From contig JARGOD010000047.1 of assembly GCA_029210205.1 (NCBI GenBank), forward strand, positions 1-40,181: 40,181 nucleotides of DNA, in the 5' to 3' direction. Below, piece after piece: positions 31,417-39,692 of the stretch. Origin of the DNA: Verrucomicrobiales bacterium. Lineage in GTDB: Bacteria; Verrucomicrobiota; Verrucomicrobiia; Verrucomicrobiales; DEV007. Below the pieces are notes generated by a model, which worked only from the letters and a program-made list of their open reading frames with translations, was not told the origin of the DNA and made no database searches. Positions within the stretch are counted from its first letter, which is position 1. Every line of letters begins with the position of its first letter. The position numbers were made by a program, and so were the translations under genes.

Positions 31417-33048
31417 ATGCCGGATAAAGATGACGAGCCTCCGTTTCCTGATCCACAGGAAATCTCAAAACGCCTTTCAGAATTTCTGAAATCCAATTTT
31501 GGAGATCAAGTTTCATTCTCCGGCATGCCCGGCGGCGCGAATCCTTTTGTCCCGGAAGAGGAGAAAGGTGGTGAAGACCATGATCTTCGCGAGAGCAATG
31601 CTGATGTGTTTGATTTCGATTTACTTCCCCGGGAGATTAAAGATCATCTTGATCGTTTCGTGATTCGTCAGGATGAAGCGAAGAAAGCGCTCTCAATCGC
31701 AGTCTGCGATCATTACAATCACGCGAAGTATCTTCGGCGGCTTTCTGAAACAAGCCCTGAGGAGGCGGCCAAGGTAGAATTTGCCAAGCAAAATGTCATC
31801 GTGGTAGGACCGACGGGAGTGGGTAAAACTTATCTCGTTAAACACATTGCTGAATTGATCGGAGTTCCTTTCGTGAAAGCTGATGCGACGAAATTTTCAG
31901 AGACCGGTTATGTCGGGGCGGATGTCGATGACCTCGTGCGGGAACTGGTAAGGAAAGCGGACGGAGATGTCGAACTCGCCGAATATGGAATCGTTTACAT
32001 TGACGAGATCGACAAGATCGCAACGGCGGCTAATGCCGGCGGACGGGATGTGAGCGGTCGTGGTGTTCAGACAACTCTTTTGAAGTTGATGGAGGAAACT
32101 GAAGTCGCGGTTCGCAATCCACAGGACATGCAGTCGCAGATGCAGGCGATGTTTGACATGAGTCGCGGAGGAAAACCGAGTCGGGAAACGATCAACACGC
32201 GACACATTCTTTTCATTGTTAGCGGTGCGTTTTCAGGATTGGAAAAAATCGTTGAGCGACGCTTGCGACAGGGGGCGATAGGATTTGGAGCAGACACGGT
32301 CATACCCGATGAGTCGTCAGTGCTTCAGGAGTCGGTCACGACACAGGATTTCATCGAGTTTGGTTTTGAGGCCGAGTTTATCGGGCGACTCCCGGTTCGA
32401 GTTGTCTGTGACCATCTCGAGGCAGGGGATCTCTTTGACATCATGAAGTTTTCCGAGGGCAGTCTCATTCGCCAGTATGAGCGTGAGTTTGAAGCCTACG
32501 GAATCCAGGCTCAGTTTGCTGATTCGGCGCTTGAGAAAATTTCCTTGGAAGCGGCTAAAGAAAAAACAGGAGCGCGTGGTCTCATGACCGTTTGCGAACG
32601 ACTTTTCCGACAGTTTAAATTTGAGCTTCCCGGGACTCCGGTCACTGAATTAGTCATCGATGGAGACTTGGTCGTTGATCCGGATAAGTCGCTCGCGGCC
32701 ATTGTCGAAAAGGCAGGGTCGGTCGAGGATTCGCGTCTCATCGGGGAGGTTTCGGCTTTCCGTCGCAAGTTTGAAGAAGAGCATGGCTGCCGCCTTCTTT
32801 TTGAGAGCGGTGCAATCAATCGTCTCGGAGAAATTTCTGAATCTCAGGGTCGCAGCGTTCTTCAGTTGTGTGAGGAACTTTTCCGTGATTACAAGTTTGG
32901 GCTGAACCTGATTCGACAGAATACCGGGCAGCAGAGTTTCACTCTCTCTGCGGAGGCGATCGATGATCCTGATAAATATTTAAGCGGACTTGTCGTGAGC
33001 AGCTACAAAGACGTGAATTCGCCCGGAGAAACTGAGGGTGATGTCTGA
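31417..33048 (+). CDS. ClpX-like AAA+ unfoldase with duplicated C-terminal small domain
   Basis: A 543-residue AAA+ protein. The core matches ClpX: Walker A GPTGVGKT (131-138), the GYVG pore-1 loop (164-167), Walker B IVYIDE (192-197), SGRGVQTTLLKLMEETEV, an IGF-type ClpP-contact loop (AIGFG, 287-291), EAEFIGRLPV (arginine finger) and sensor-2 GARGLM. The zinc-binding N-domain of ClpX is missing, replaced by an acidic leader. After the normal small domain (about 357-431) a second copy follows (about 450-526), with aligned FEEEHGCRLLFESGAINRL, the aligned Arg and DPDK segments. Length is about 120 residues above ClpX (424 in E. coli). I chose ATG 31417 over a TTG at 31372. The stop overlaps the CPBP gene by eight bases. 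Confidence 0.88.
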   Translation: MPDKDDEPPFPDPQEISKRLSEFLKSNFGDQVSFSGMPGGANPFVPEEEKGGEDHDLRESNADVFDFDLLPREIKDHLDRFVIRQDEAKKALSIAVCDHYNHAKYLRRLSETSPEEAAKVEFAKQNVIVVGPTGVGKTYLVKHIAELIGVPFVKADATKFSETGYVGADVDDLVRELVRKADGDVELAEYGIVYIDEIDKIATAANAGGRDVSGRGVQTTLLKLMEETEVAVRNPQDMQSQMQAMFDMSRGGKPSRETINTRHILFIVSGAFSGLEKIVERRLRQGAIGFGADTVIPDESSVLQESVTTQDFIEFGFEAEFIGRLPVRVVCDHLEAGDLFDIMKFSEGSLIRQYEREFEAYGIQAQFADSALEKISLEAAKEKTGARGLMTVCERLFRQFKFELPGTPVTELVIDGDLVVDPDKSLAAIVEKAGSVEDSRLIGEVSAFRRKFEEEHGCRLLFESGAINRLGEISESQGRSVLQLCEELFRDYKFGLNLIRQNTGQQSFTLSAEAIDDPDKYLSGLVVSSYKDVNSPGETEGDV

Positions 33049-33838
33049 TTTGGTTACTGTTGGGGCTTCCCCAATACCTCCTCCAATTCCAGTCCCGAAG
33101 GCTTCTCCCTGGGGCTTCTGGGCAACGCTGGGAATTGGCATTGCCCTCATTGTGACGCTGATCGTGATCCAGTCTTTCGTCGCGATTGCTCTGGTTTTTT
33201 TCTTTCATCGTGACAGTCCGGAAGGACTCATCGGCTTGCTGGAGAACATCGAGACGCTCGTACTTGATGGTCGCGTTCTTTCCATCTCGATGCTCATCTC
33301 TTTTCCAGTGATGCTGGCTGGATGCGTCTTTTTCGCCCACCTCAAGCACGGGATTGGACCGCGGGATTACTTCTCGCTCAAGCCAATGCGAAAAGCATGG
33401 TGGATTCTCCTCGCACCGCTCACGATCGGATTTTCGTTGCTCCTGGGATGGGGCTTGCAACTCGCCGGAGCGCCGGAATCCAACGAGTGGATGCTGCAGG
33501 TCGGGACTTCGGCCCGTGAGTTTCCTCTCGTGTTGGTCGGTATTGTTCTCTTTGCTCCGATTGCAGAGGAGTTTCTCTTTCGAGGCTTTCTCTTTCGCGG
33601 GTGGGAAGAGTCGAGACTTGGGATGTGGGGAACAATTTTGCTGACTTCTCTGGCTTGGGCGTTGATTCACGGTCAGTACGATGTCTACGGATTGACCTTT
33701 ATTTTTACCCTGGGGGTGTTTCTCGGCGTGGCGAGGTGGAAGACAGGTTCGATTTATGCCCCGATCCTGATCCATCTTGTGAACAACGCCTTCGCTATGA
33801 TAATGGTCATGAATTTTTCAGAGACGCCGCCGCTCTGA
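33041..33838 (+). CDS. CPBP-family intramembrane metalloprotease
   Basis: A 265-residue membrane protein with about seven hydrophobic segments. It has the three CAAX-protease/bacteriocin-processing motifs: EEFLFRG (E176, E177, R181), ALIHG (H210) and HLVNNA (H245, N249). Family members cleave substrates within the membrane, but bacterial targets are mostly unknown. It overlaps the ClpX-like gene by eight bases and is therefore probably translated with it. It has one of the few SD-like sequences of the window (GAGGG, five bases before the ATG at 33041). An in-frame GTG at 33038 would add one residue. A role in processing envelope proteins, with the unfoldase and kinase genes upstream, is inference from context. 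Confidence 0.88.
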   Translation: MSDLVTVGASPIPPPIPVPKASPWGFWATLGIGIALIVTLIVIQSFVAIALVFFFHRDSPEGLIGLLENIETLVLDGRVLSISMLISFPVMLAGCVFFAHLKHGIGPRDYFSLKPMRKAWWILLAPLTIGFSLLLGWGLQLAGAPESNEWMLQVGTSAREFPLVLVGIVLFAPIAEEFLFRGFLFRGWEESRLGMWGTILLTSLAWALIHGQYDVYGLTFIFTLGVFLGVARWKTGSIYAPILIHLVNNAFAMIMVMNFSETPPL

Positions 33839-33927
33839 ATGTCGGGATGACGTTGATCGAAAAGGAGCGCGAAGGCTTCGACGCTGTTCGCACATTAGTT
33901 TTCAAGACGTTATCAGGACACTGATTG

Positions 33928-33962
33928 AACAGGGTTTGGTCATCGACCTGACAGGGTTAGGT
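33928..33962. repeat. Intergenic copy 2 of the dispersed repeat
   Basis: Reads AACAGGGTT, two bases, GTCATCGACC, one base, then GACAGGGTTAGGT. The first 21 positions agree with copy 1 (23069) at 18 places, and the spacing is the same. Here the second arm is a direct repeat of AACAGGGTT's core (ACAGGGTT) rather than its inverse. It lies between the CPBP gene and fabG, in a 183-base gap without any other clear feature. Confidence 0.6.
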
Positions 33963-34021
33963 GAGGGGAGCCGCTTGCTTTTTTCGTTGCAGCGAACGGC
34001 GGGGTGTGAGAACTACGGCGC

Positions 34022-34768
34022 ATGAGCGAATTTAAAGATCGTGTCGTTGTCGTGACGGGTTCCGGACGTGGAATCGGAAAAGAGATTGCGCGCCGTTTTG
34101 TCGAAGCCGGAGCCAAGGTGGCAGTCGCGAGCCGCACCGAGGCGAATTCTCAGGCGGCGGCCGAAGAAATGAGCGCCGCCGGGCCGGGTATGGCGAAAGG
34201 CTATGCGGTTGATATTGCGGACTATGAATCGACGATCGAGTTCGGGAAGCAGGTGGTGTCCGATCTGGGACCGGCAAGTATTCTTGTCAACAACGCCGGG
34301 GTCACCCGTGACGGGCTCGCTCTTCGCATGAGTGAGGAAGACTGGGATACAGTTCTTGATACCAACCTCAAAGGAGCTTTCAACGCGGTGAAGGCATTTC
34401 AGCGCGGCCTCCTCAAATCGGAAGGAGCTCGTATCATAAATATCAGCTCGGTGATCGGCCTCATGGGGAACGCGGGACAGGCGAATTACGCAGCAAGTAA
34501 AGCTGGTCTCATCGGATTTACAAAGTCGCTCGCCAAGGAGTTTTCGGCTCGGCAGGTCTGTGTGAATGCTGTCGCTCCCGGATTTATCGTCACCGACATG
34601 ACCGATGAATTGACCGAAGAGATTCAGGAAGCTATCAAAAAAGACATCCCCTTAGGCTCGTTCGGTGAGACTGATGATATCGCCAACGCGGTGCTCTTTC
34701 TTGCCGGGAGTGGGGCTCGTTATATAACGGGTCAGGTCCTGACGGTAGACGGTGGTATGGTTATGTAA
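34022..34768 (+). CDS. fabG: 3-oxoacyl-[acyl-carrier-protein] reductase
   Basis: A 248-residue short-chain dehydrogenase with FabG hallmarks. The NADPH-binding TGSGRGIG is at 12-19, NNAG at 90-93, the catalytic Ser-Tyr-Lys is S143, Y156, K160 (INISSVIGLMGNAGQANYAA), and the end is LFLAGSGARYITGQVLTVDG. FabG reduces 3-oxoacyl-ACP to 3-hydroxyacyl-ACP in fatty acid synthesis. Length and every motif agree with FabG, including the PGFIVTDMT segment. No other fab gene is adjacent (acpP commonly follows fabG), so a paralogous short-chain dehydrogenase cannot be excluded. It stands after a 183-base gap with the dispersed repeat and precedes a GNAT gene by 64 bases. Confidence 0.88.
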   Translation: MSEFKDRVVVVTGSGRGIGKEIARRFVEAGAKVAVASRTEANSQAAAEEMSAAGPGMAKGYAVDIADYESTIEFGKQVVSDLGPASILVNNAGVTRDGLALRMSEEDWDTVLDTNLKGAFNAVKAFQRGLLKSEGARIINISSVIGLMGNAGQANYAASKAGLIGFTKSLAKEFSARQVCVNAVAPGFIVTDMTDELTEEIQEAIKKDIPLGSFGETDDIANAVLFLAGSGARYITGQVLTVDGGMVM

Positions 34769-34832
34769 TGACTCTCGGTCTTGCGCCGAGTTTAGCGTTG
34801 CCAAATGGTCGCCCCTTCGATAAACCGCAGGG

Positions 34833-35756
34833 ATGTTCTCATTGCGCCCGATGTTGCGGAAGGACTTCGACGAAGTCGCCGAGTTGATTTTTCTTTCCAC
34901 CAATTCCTGGTATCAGGAGAGGCTCGGTCGCAAGGTCTTTGAGGGCGACCCTGCTGATTGTCGCCTGTTTTGCGAAGTCTACGAAGATCTCGATCCTGAG
35001 TGCGGAATTGTCGTCGAGAATGTTTCGACTGACATGATTGTCGGCTCATGTTTTTATCATCCGAGGGAAACTCACGTCTCTCTGGGGATCATGAATGTGC
35101 ATCCCAATTACTTTGGAAAAGGTATCGCGGCTCGACTCCTTAAGTTCATCATCGAGGAGGCAGATGTCAGGCAGCTACCTCTGCGATTAATTTCCAGTGC
35201 TTTAAATCTGGACTCATATTCTCTCTATAATCGATTTGGATTCACTCCCTGCGAGATTTATCAGGATTTGATCATCACGGTTCCGCGGGAGGGATTGACA
35301 TCACCGGGAGAATCCCTTCCCGAGGTGCGCAAGGCGGAGCCTTCAGATCTTGTTGGGATGGGACGAGTTGAATTCGAGGTCAGTGGGATATCAAGAGAGC
35401 GGGATTATTGTTATTTTCTCGAAAACGAACATGAGAGATGGACCACCTTTGTCGTAGAAAGCGCGGAGGGAGAAATTGAAGGGTTTCTCGTGTCGATTGA
35501 TGAACCCGCTACCCGTATGATTGGGCCCGGCGTGTCGAAAAAAGCCGACGTCGCGGAAGCTCTCTTAAGAGCTCAGTTGGATACGTTCCGGGGCAAAACA
35601 GTTGTCTTTTTGCTTCCGGCGAAAGAACGAGAATTGGTTGATGTGGCCTATGGCCTCGGTGCACGGAACTGTGAAATGCATTTCACCCAAGTCCGTGGAG
35701 CAGCTCAACCGGTCTCCGGAGTGATCATGCCGACTTTCCTGCCGGAGTCGGCGTAG
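34833..35756 (+). CDS. GNAT-family N-acetyltransferase with C-terminal extension
   Basis: A 307-residue protein. Its N-terminal GNAT domain (about 1-150) has LRPMLRKDFDEVAELIFLS, the acetyl-CoA motif MNVHPNYFGKGIAARLLKF (Q/R-x-x-G-x-G/A equivalent) and SSALNLDSYSLYNRFGFTP. The C-terminal 140 or so residues begin EVRKAEPSDLVGMGRVEFEV, resembling the start of a second, degenerate GNAT domain. GNAT tandems occur widely, so this is probably a duplicated enzyme in which only the first half keeps the acetyl-CoA-binding loop. The acceptor is unknown. It converges on the PSCyt1-SHD1 gene with three bases between. Confidence 0.82.
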   Translation: MFSLRPMLRKDFDEVAELIFLSTNSWYQERLGRKVFEGDPADCRLFCEVYEDLDPECGIVVENVSTDMIVGSCFYHPRETHVSLGIMNVHPNYFGKGIAARLLKFIIEEADVRQLPLRLISSALNLDSYSLYNRFGFTPCEIYQDLIITVPREGLTSPGESLPEVRKAEPSDLVGMGRVEFEVSGISRERDYCYFLENEHERWTTFVVESAEGEIEGFLVSIDEPATRMIGPGVSKKADVAEALLRAQLDTFRGKTVVFLLPAKERELVDVAYGLGARNCEMHFTQVRGAAQPVSGVIMPTFLPESA

Positions 35757-35759
35757 ACC

Positions 35760-36371
35760 TTATTGCGCCCCCAGTTTTTGTGCCAGTGACTGACTCTCTG
35801 GACTCAGTTTATCGAGAGCGTAGGGAATTTCAGAGCCGTTTTCCAAGCGGATGATGACATTTGTTCCTTCGAGCCGTACAAATGCCGCTTTCACATTGTT
35901 CCCTTCGAAGTTTGTCCAGTTGTGCATCTCGTTCGACATCGTCGATTCCGAGGACTCGGTCGGCGCTGCCGCTTCGGTCATTTCGCCCGCTTCAAATTTC
36001 GCTCCGAGAGAAATCCACTGTTTGACGAGGTTCAACTCGACAGAGGTCATTGCTTCTGCGCCGCGTGCTCGCGCGGGAGGGGGAGGCATCGCATCACCAT
36101 CCTCGCGCGGAAGGCCTGCCTTGACGGCAAGGAGGCTGGCTGCGGCGTCGCCGGGAACGATGACGGGATCATCTCCGCCAATTCGATCGGAAAAATTGTC
36201 CTCGGAGTCCATGCGGAGTTTTCCCTTCGCTCTGGGGCCACTGTGACACTTGAAACATTTCTCATTCAAAATCGGGCGGATCTCCTCCTTGTAATCCACG
36301 GCGTGGGTCGAAAGAGTGAACCCGATCAGGGGAATGACGAGGGAGAGGCCGTAAGAGGAGTTTAAATTCAT
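35760..36371 (-). CDS. Secreted PSCyt1 cytochrome protein with SHD1 domain
   Basis: A 203-residue exported protein with a signal peptide (about 1-24). A planctomycete-type cytochrome domain has CFKCH at about 39-43 (ILNEKCFKCHSGPRAKGKL) and AMPPPPARARG, where the Met is a probable haem ligand. An SHD1-like C-terminus (about 145-200: HNWTNFEGNNVKAAFVRLEG, RLENGSEIPYALDKLSPES) follows. It looks like the N-terminal part of the large DUF1553 protein without its catalytic-type domains, fused to the SHD1 module also seen at 10610-11479. The role is unknown; export and a haem site are well supported. It converges on the GNAT gene and is divergent from the sulfatase across 126 bases. Confidence 0.85.
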   Translation of the reverse strand: MNLNSSYGLSLVIPLIGFTLSTHAVDYKEEIRPILNEKCFKCHSGPRAKGKLRMDSEDNFSDRIGGDDPVIVPGDAAASLLAVKAGLPREDGDAMPPPPARARGAEAMTSVELNLVKQWISLGAKFEAGEMTEAAAPTESSESTMSNEMHNWTNFEGNNVKAAFVRLEGTNVIIRLENGSEIPYALDKLSPESQSLAQKLGAQ

Positions 36372-36497
36372 GACACCGATGTAACTGCGGAAATAATAAC
36401 AAAGACAGGTAACGAGTCAATCACCTGCCGCAGATGCGCCGCGATGACTTGCGTTTTTTCTTTGCGGAAAGATTTCGGTCAGAGTAAACCGGACCCC

Positions 36498-38063
36498 ATG
36501 ACGCTCCAACGCTTCTTTCTTCTATTTTTCGCTATCTCAAGTCTGGCTGTTTTTGTTCAGGCAGAGACTAGACCGAACATTTTATTTATTTTCACTGATG
36601 ATCACTGCGAGCAGGCCTTGAGTGCCTACGATGCAACGCGGATGGCGACCCCGAATTTGGATCGGATCGCCAATGATGGAATGAAGTTTACCCGTTGCTA
36701 TGTGACCAACGCAATCTGTGGTCCCAGTCGTGCCGTGATTCAGACAGGGAAATACAGCCACCTGAATGGATTCATCAGAAATGGGAACACATTTGATGGA
36801 TCGCAGCAGACATTTCCGAAATTGCTTCGCGAAGAAGGATATCAGACTGCGGTGATTGGAAAGTGGCACTTGAAGTCAACGCCTCAGGGATTCGACTATT
36901 TTGACGTTCTTGTCGGTCAAGGCCCCTACTACAACCCACCGATGCTTTTTGGTGGCATCGAAGCGGAGCCGACTCAGCGTCAGCATACTGGCTACACGAC
37001 CGACATCATTCGTGATAAGACCTTGTCATGGCTCAAAGAGGAGCGGGATCCAGACAAGCCGTTTATGCTCATGTTTCAGCATAAGGCTCCTCATCGAAAC
37101 TGGCAGCCAGGGCCAAAATATCTTAATTGGCTTGATGATGTCACGATTCCCGAGCCGGAGACGCTGTTCGATGACTACTCGAACCGGGCGAGCCCCGCCT
37201 CAAACCAGACGATGGAAATTAAACGTCATCTTACCCCGTCTGATCTCAAGCTGGTGGCACCGACGAACCTGGATCCTTACCAACTCACGACCTGGAACAA
37301 GGCCTATCATAAGAAGAACTCTAACTATCTCTCCCGCCGCGACACGATGACGGAAAAGGAGGTGATCCAATGGAAATATCAGCGTTACGTGAAGGACTAT
37401 CTTCGCTGTGTTAAATCGGTCGATGATTCTGTCGGAGACGTTCTCGACTACCTTAAAGAAGAAGGTCTTGAGGAAAATACGCTCGTGATCTACGCCAGTG
37501 ATCAGGGGTGGTATTTAGGCGAGCACGGCTGGTTCGACAAGCGATGGATGTATGAGGAATCACTGAAGACGCCGCTTCTCGCGAAATGGCCGGGGGTTAT
37601 TAAGGCAGGAACGACGAGTGATTTGATAGTCTCAAACCTTGATTTTGCGGAAACGTTTCTTGATGCCGCTGGAGTAGAGGTTCCCGCGAACATGCAGGGG
37701 GAAAGCCTTGTCCCGATTTTCAAGGGGGAGACTCCTGATGACTGGCGCTCGTCGTTTTACTATCACTACTACGAGTTCCCCGGGGGACACAGTGTTGCTC
37801 GTCACTACGGTGTGACCGATGCCAAGCACAAGCTCATCCATTATTATCAGCTAGGAGAGTGGGAGCTTTTTGATCTCGTGAACGATCCTGATGAGCTGAA
37901 CTCAGTCTATGGCGATGCGGACTACGCAGAGAAGCAGGCAGAAATGAAGGCAGAGCTTGATCGGTTGCGTGAGTATTACCAGGTTGGCGAGGACCCGGTG
38001 GAAGAGCCGCGTCCTGCCAAGGGCAAAAAGAAGGGCGGCAAAGGGAAGAAAAAGGCTGCCTAG
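36498..38063 (+). CDS. Secreted sulfatase (S1 family)
   Basis: A 521-residue sulfatase with a signal peptide (about 1-22, ending VQAE). It has metal-binding FTDDHCEQAL (D34, D35) and the formylglycine motif CGPSR with C74 (NAICGPSRAVIQTGKYSHLN), which is the Cys-type site activated by a formylglycine-generating enzyme. Further motifs are AVIGKWHLK, HKAPHRNWQPGP, YASDQGWYLGEHGWFDKRW and LLAKWPGVI. Sulfatases of this group desulfate glycans, a frequent trait in marine Verrucomicrobiota and Planctomycetota; the particular substrate is not evident. The C-terminus is a Lys/Gly-rich tail (PAKGKKKGGKGKKKA). I chose ATG 36498 over an in-frame ATG at 36444 since it gives an ideal signal peptide. The maturation gene is not in the window. 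Confidence 0.93.
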   Translation: MTLQRFFLLFFAISSLAVFVQAETRPNILFIFTDDHCEQALSAYDATRMATPNLDRIANDGMKFTRCYVTNAICGPSRAVIQTGKYSHLNGFIRNGNTFDGSQQTFPKLLREEGYQTAVIGKWHLKSTPQGFDYFDVLVGQGPYYNPPMLFGGIEAEPTQRQHTGYTTDIIRDKTLSWLKEERDPDKPFMLMFQHKAPHRNWQPGPKYLNWLDDVTIPEPETLFDDYSNRASPASNQTMEIKRHLTPSDLKLVAPTNLDPYQLTTWNKAYHKKNSNYLSRRDTMTEKEVIQWKYQRYVKDYLRCVKSVDDSVGDVLDYLKEEGLEENTLVIYASDQGWYLGEHGWFDKRWMYEESLKTPLLAKWPGVIKAGTTSDLIVSNLDFAETFLDAAGVEVPANMQGESLVPIFKGETPDDWRSSFYYHYYEFPGGHSVARHYGVTDAKHKLIHYYQLGEWELFDLVNDPDELNSVYGDADYAEKQAEMKAELDRLREYYQVGEDPVEEPRPAKGKKKGGKGKKKAA

Positions 38064-38377
38064 CTGTTTCCTAATACACCCTAGTGTCTTCGGGCGAGTT
38101 TTCGAGCGGTGTGCGGAGACTTGTCGGCCGATTCCGGCAGTTGATCGAAACGATTGAAATCTCAATTGCTTCGGTTACCCTCTCTTATAATCATCAAAGA
38201 GAAATTTTCCTGATTCGATCAGGGCTCGCTCAATTCGAGCGGGTTCAGTGCGGGCTGCCCAATTTTTGCAGCAACGCATTGTTGTTTTAAGTTCCTGCCA
38301 TCAACGTTCCGACGTCCTTCGATAAGGCGTCAGATTTTGGCAGGAGAACTGAAGACCTATTTCTTTTTCTCTTTGTA
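38064..38377. other. Intergenic region between sulfatase and PcfJ-like gene
   Basis: These 314 bases show no convincing ORF. A perfect -10 box TATAAT lies at 38186-38191, but the sequence at the proper distance (CAATTG) is a poor -35, so a promoter is only possible. A short 5-bp inverted repeat (ATTGA-AATC-TCAAT, 38153-38166) is upstream, and a strong hairpin follows at 38294-38344. The region before the PcfJ-like start is pyrimidine-rich without SD. Confidence 0.4.
38294..38344 (+). other. Predicted RNA hairpin in the leader of the PcfJ-like gene
   Basis: CCTGCCA (38294-38300) pairs with TGGCAGG (38338-38344). Inside, GACG-T-CCTT (38311-38319) pairs with AAGGCGTC (38324-38331) as an 8-bp stem with one bulged T around a CGAT loop. 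Two nested stems, 34 bases before the start codon, suggest a structured leader. No T-run follows directly, so a simple terminator is less likely. Energies were not computed. Confidence 0.5.
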
Positions 38378-39685
38378 ATGAAACCATTCCTTCTTCCTGA
38401 GGGACCGACTTCATTGGTGACACCTGATATCATTCTGGGTCGCCGCAAGTCGCCTTCTTCGATCTCAAATTTAATCCTTAGGCAGCATGCAAGATTGCTT
38501 GTCCGAATGTTCAACCACGACAATCACTGCACCCGTCGGTTGCGTGATCCTTGTCTGAGCCTGTTTACTGTCGTCGAGCGCAACACGCCGCTTTTGACCG
38601 CAGTAAAACGTGATTCGCTAAACATCGTGCCCGTTTTGGTAAGACTGGCTGATCATGAATCGGACTGGATCCGCTCTCCTTCGTCGTGGATCCCTAACCT
38701 TCAATTATCGCCTCGTCAGCTCCTATTGTCGCTGGTTCGTCATCTGCTGAATCGGTATCCTGTGCCGGAATTTTCAGACGGCGCATGGTTCATCGACGGT
38801 GCTCTTTCTCACATAGAGCGCGAATGGTATTGCCACTTGGCGAGTGGGAACAGTATCAGGAAATTCCCCAGATGGCTTCCTGAGATGACGAAAAAAGGAG
38901 AGCACCATTTCCTGAATGCGCCCGAGCATCTTTGCATGCGAGAGGCGGTCCGCTACGGACAGGTCATGCCGATGGTGCGTGATTCGGAGATTGCCCTCCG
39001 CATTTTGAGAAGCCGCGTAAATCTGGATTTTTCGAATGACTCGGTCTGGCTCCCTTTTCTGGAAATGTGGTTTGGAAACCCTGTTTTGGATAAGAGGTCT
39101 AGTGCAATGTTCGAAACAGTTGTTGATTATCTGTGGGTGATTTGTCAGCTGAACGGCCCGGGAGCAGTTCGTCTGCGAAGCCGAACCCGGAAAAGTCTGA
39201 TTCGGTCTGCGTTGCACTTTTTTACAGGCCTGGCTCGGAAACGAGACGGTACAGAATCCACAACCCATGAATGCTATTTTGATGAAAAAGAGAGGTCATT
39301 ACTGCTTCGTTTCCAGGCTGATGTATGGGAACCGTTTGAGGGGGTGATTCCTTTCGAAAAGCAAGCTAGAGGATGGTATTGGAAAATGGTCGAACTCACC
39401 AGTCATCGCGAACTCGATGCGGAAGGGCGCGACATGAATCACTGCGTCAGGACATATGCTGGCGATTGTGAGAAGGGTATCTCGTCCATTTTCAGCCTCC
39501 GCAGTCGGCGATTGCACGAAGGGATGCTCGATCGGGAAGTGACTATCGAAGTTGATCGTCGAGAGCGACGGCTTTTGCAGGTGAAAGCATGGAGGAATCG
39601 TCGCCCTCATCCGCTAACTCGAAAGATCGTCATCGAATGGTGCGAGACGAACAATATCGAGTCAGGGGCGTGGTCAATCTGGTAG
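38378..39685 (+). CDS. PcfJ-like domain protein
   Basis: A 435-residue, basic, soluble protein. Its C-terminal 100 or so residues carry the PcfJ signature: LTSHRELDAEGRDMNHCVRT, CEKGISSIFSLRS, REVTIEVDRRERRLLQVKAW and a Pro-rich RNRRPHPLTRKIVIEW. PcfJ occurs on conjugative plasmids (pCF10) and, as a stand-alone gene, in many chromosomes; the biochemical function is not known. The N-terminal 300 residues are alpha-helical, with no motif I recognise. No relaxase, coupling protein or other mobility gene is near, so this is a chromosomal relative or a remnant of an element. It is preceded by a structured leader and followed after seven bases by the convergent methyltransferase gene. Confidence 0.75.
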   Translation: MKPFLLPEGPTSLVTPDIILGRRKSPSSISNLILRQHARLLVRMFNHDNHCTRRLRDPCLSLFTVVERNTPLLTAVKRDSLNIVPVLVRLADHESDWIRSPSSWIPNLQLSPRQLLLSLVRHLLNRYPVPEFSDGAWFIDGALSHIEREWYCHLASGNSIRKFPRWLPEMTKKGEHHFLNAPEHLCMREAVRYGQVMPMVRDSEIALRILRSRVNLDFSNDSVWLPFLEMWFGNPVLDKRSSAMFETVVDYLWVICQLNGPGAVRLRSRTRKSLIRSALHFFTGLARKRDGTESTTHECYFDEKERSLLLRFQADVWEPFEGVIPFEKQARGWYWKMVELTSHRELDAEGRDMNHCVRTYAGDCEKGISSIFSLRSRRLHEGMLDREVTIEVDRRERRLLQVKAWRNRRPHPLTRKIVIEWCETNNIESGAWSIW

Positions 39686-39692
39686 GGAAATT

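Noticed and set aside
32939..33775. A 278-codon minus-strand open frame opposite the CPBP gene
   Set aside because: Composition is hydrophilic and biased (Arg, Gln, Ser, His), as expected for the antisense of a membrane protein; the plus frame has the CPBP motifs.
33846..33924. A short open frame (about 25 codons, MTLIEKEREGFDAVRTLVFK) after the CPBP gene
   Set aside because: There is no SD, no recognised family, and it is the end of a longer shadow frame that runs antiphase through the CPBP gene.
38064..38377. Possible tRNA or small RNA in the gap before the PcfJ-like gene
   Set aside because: No cloverleaf, TTC-loop sequence or CCA end could be drawn; only a hairpin near the start codon is convincing.
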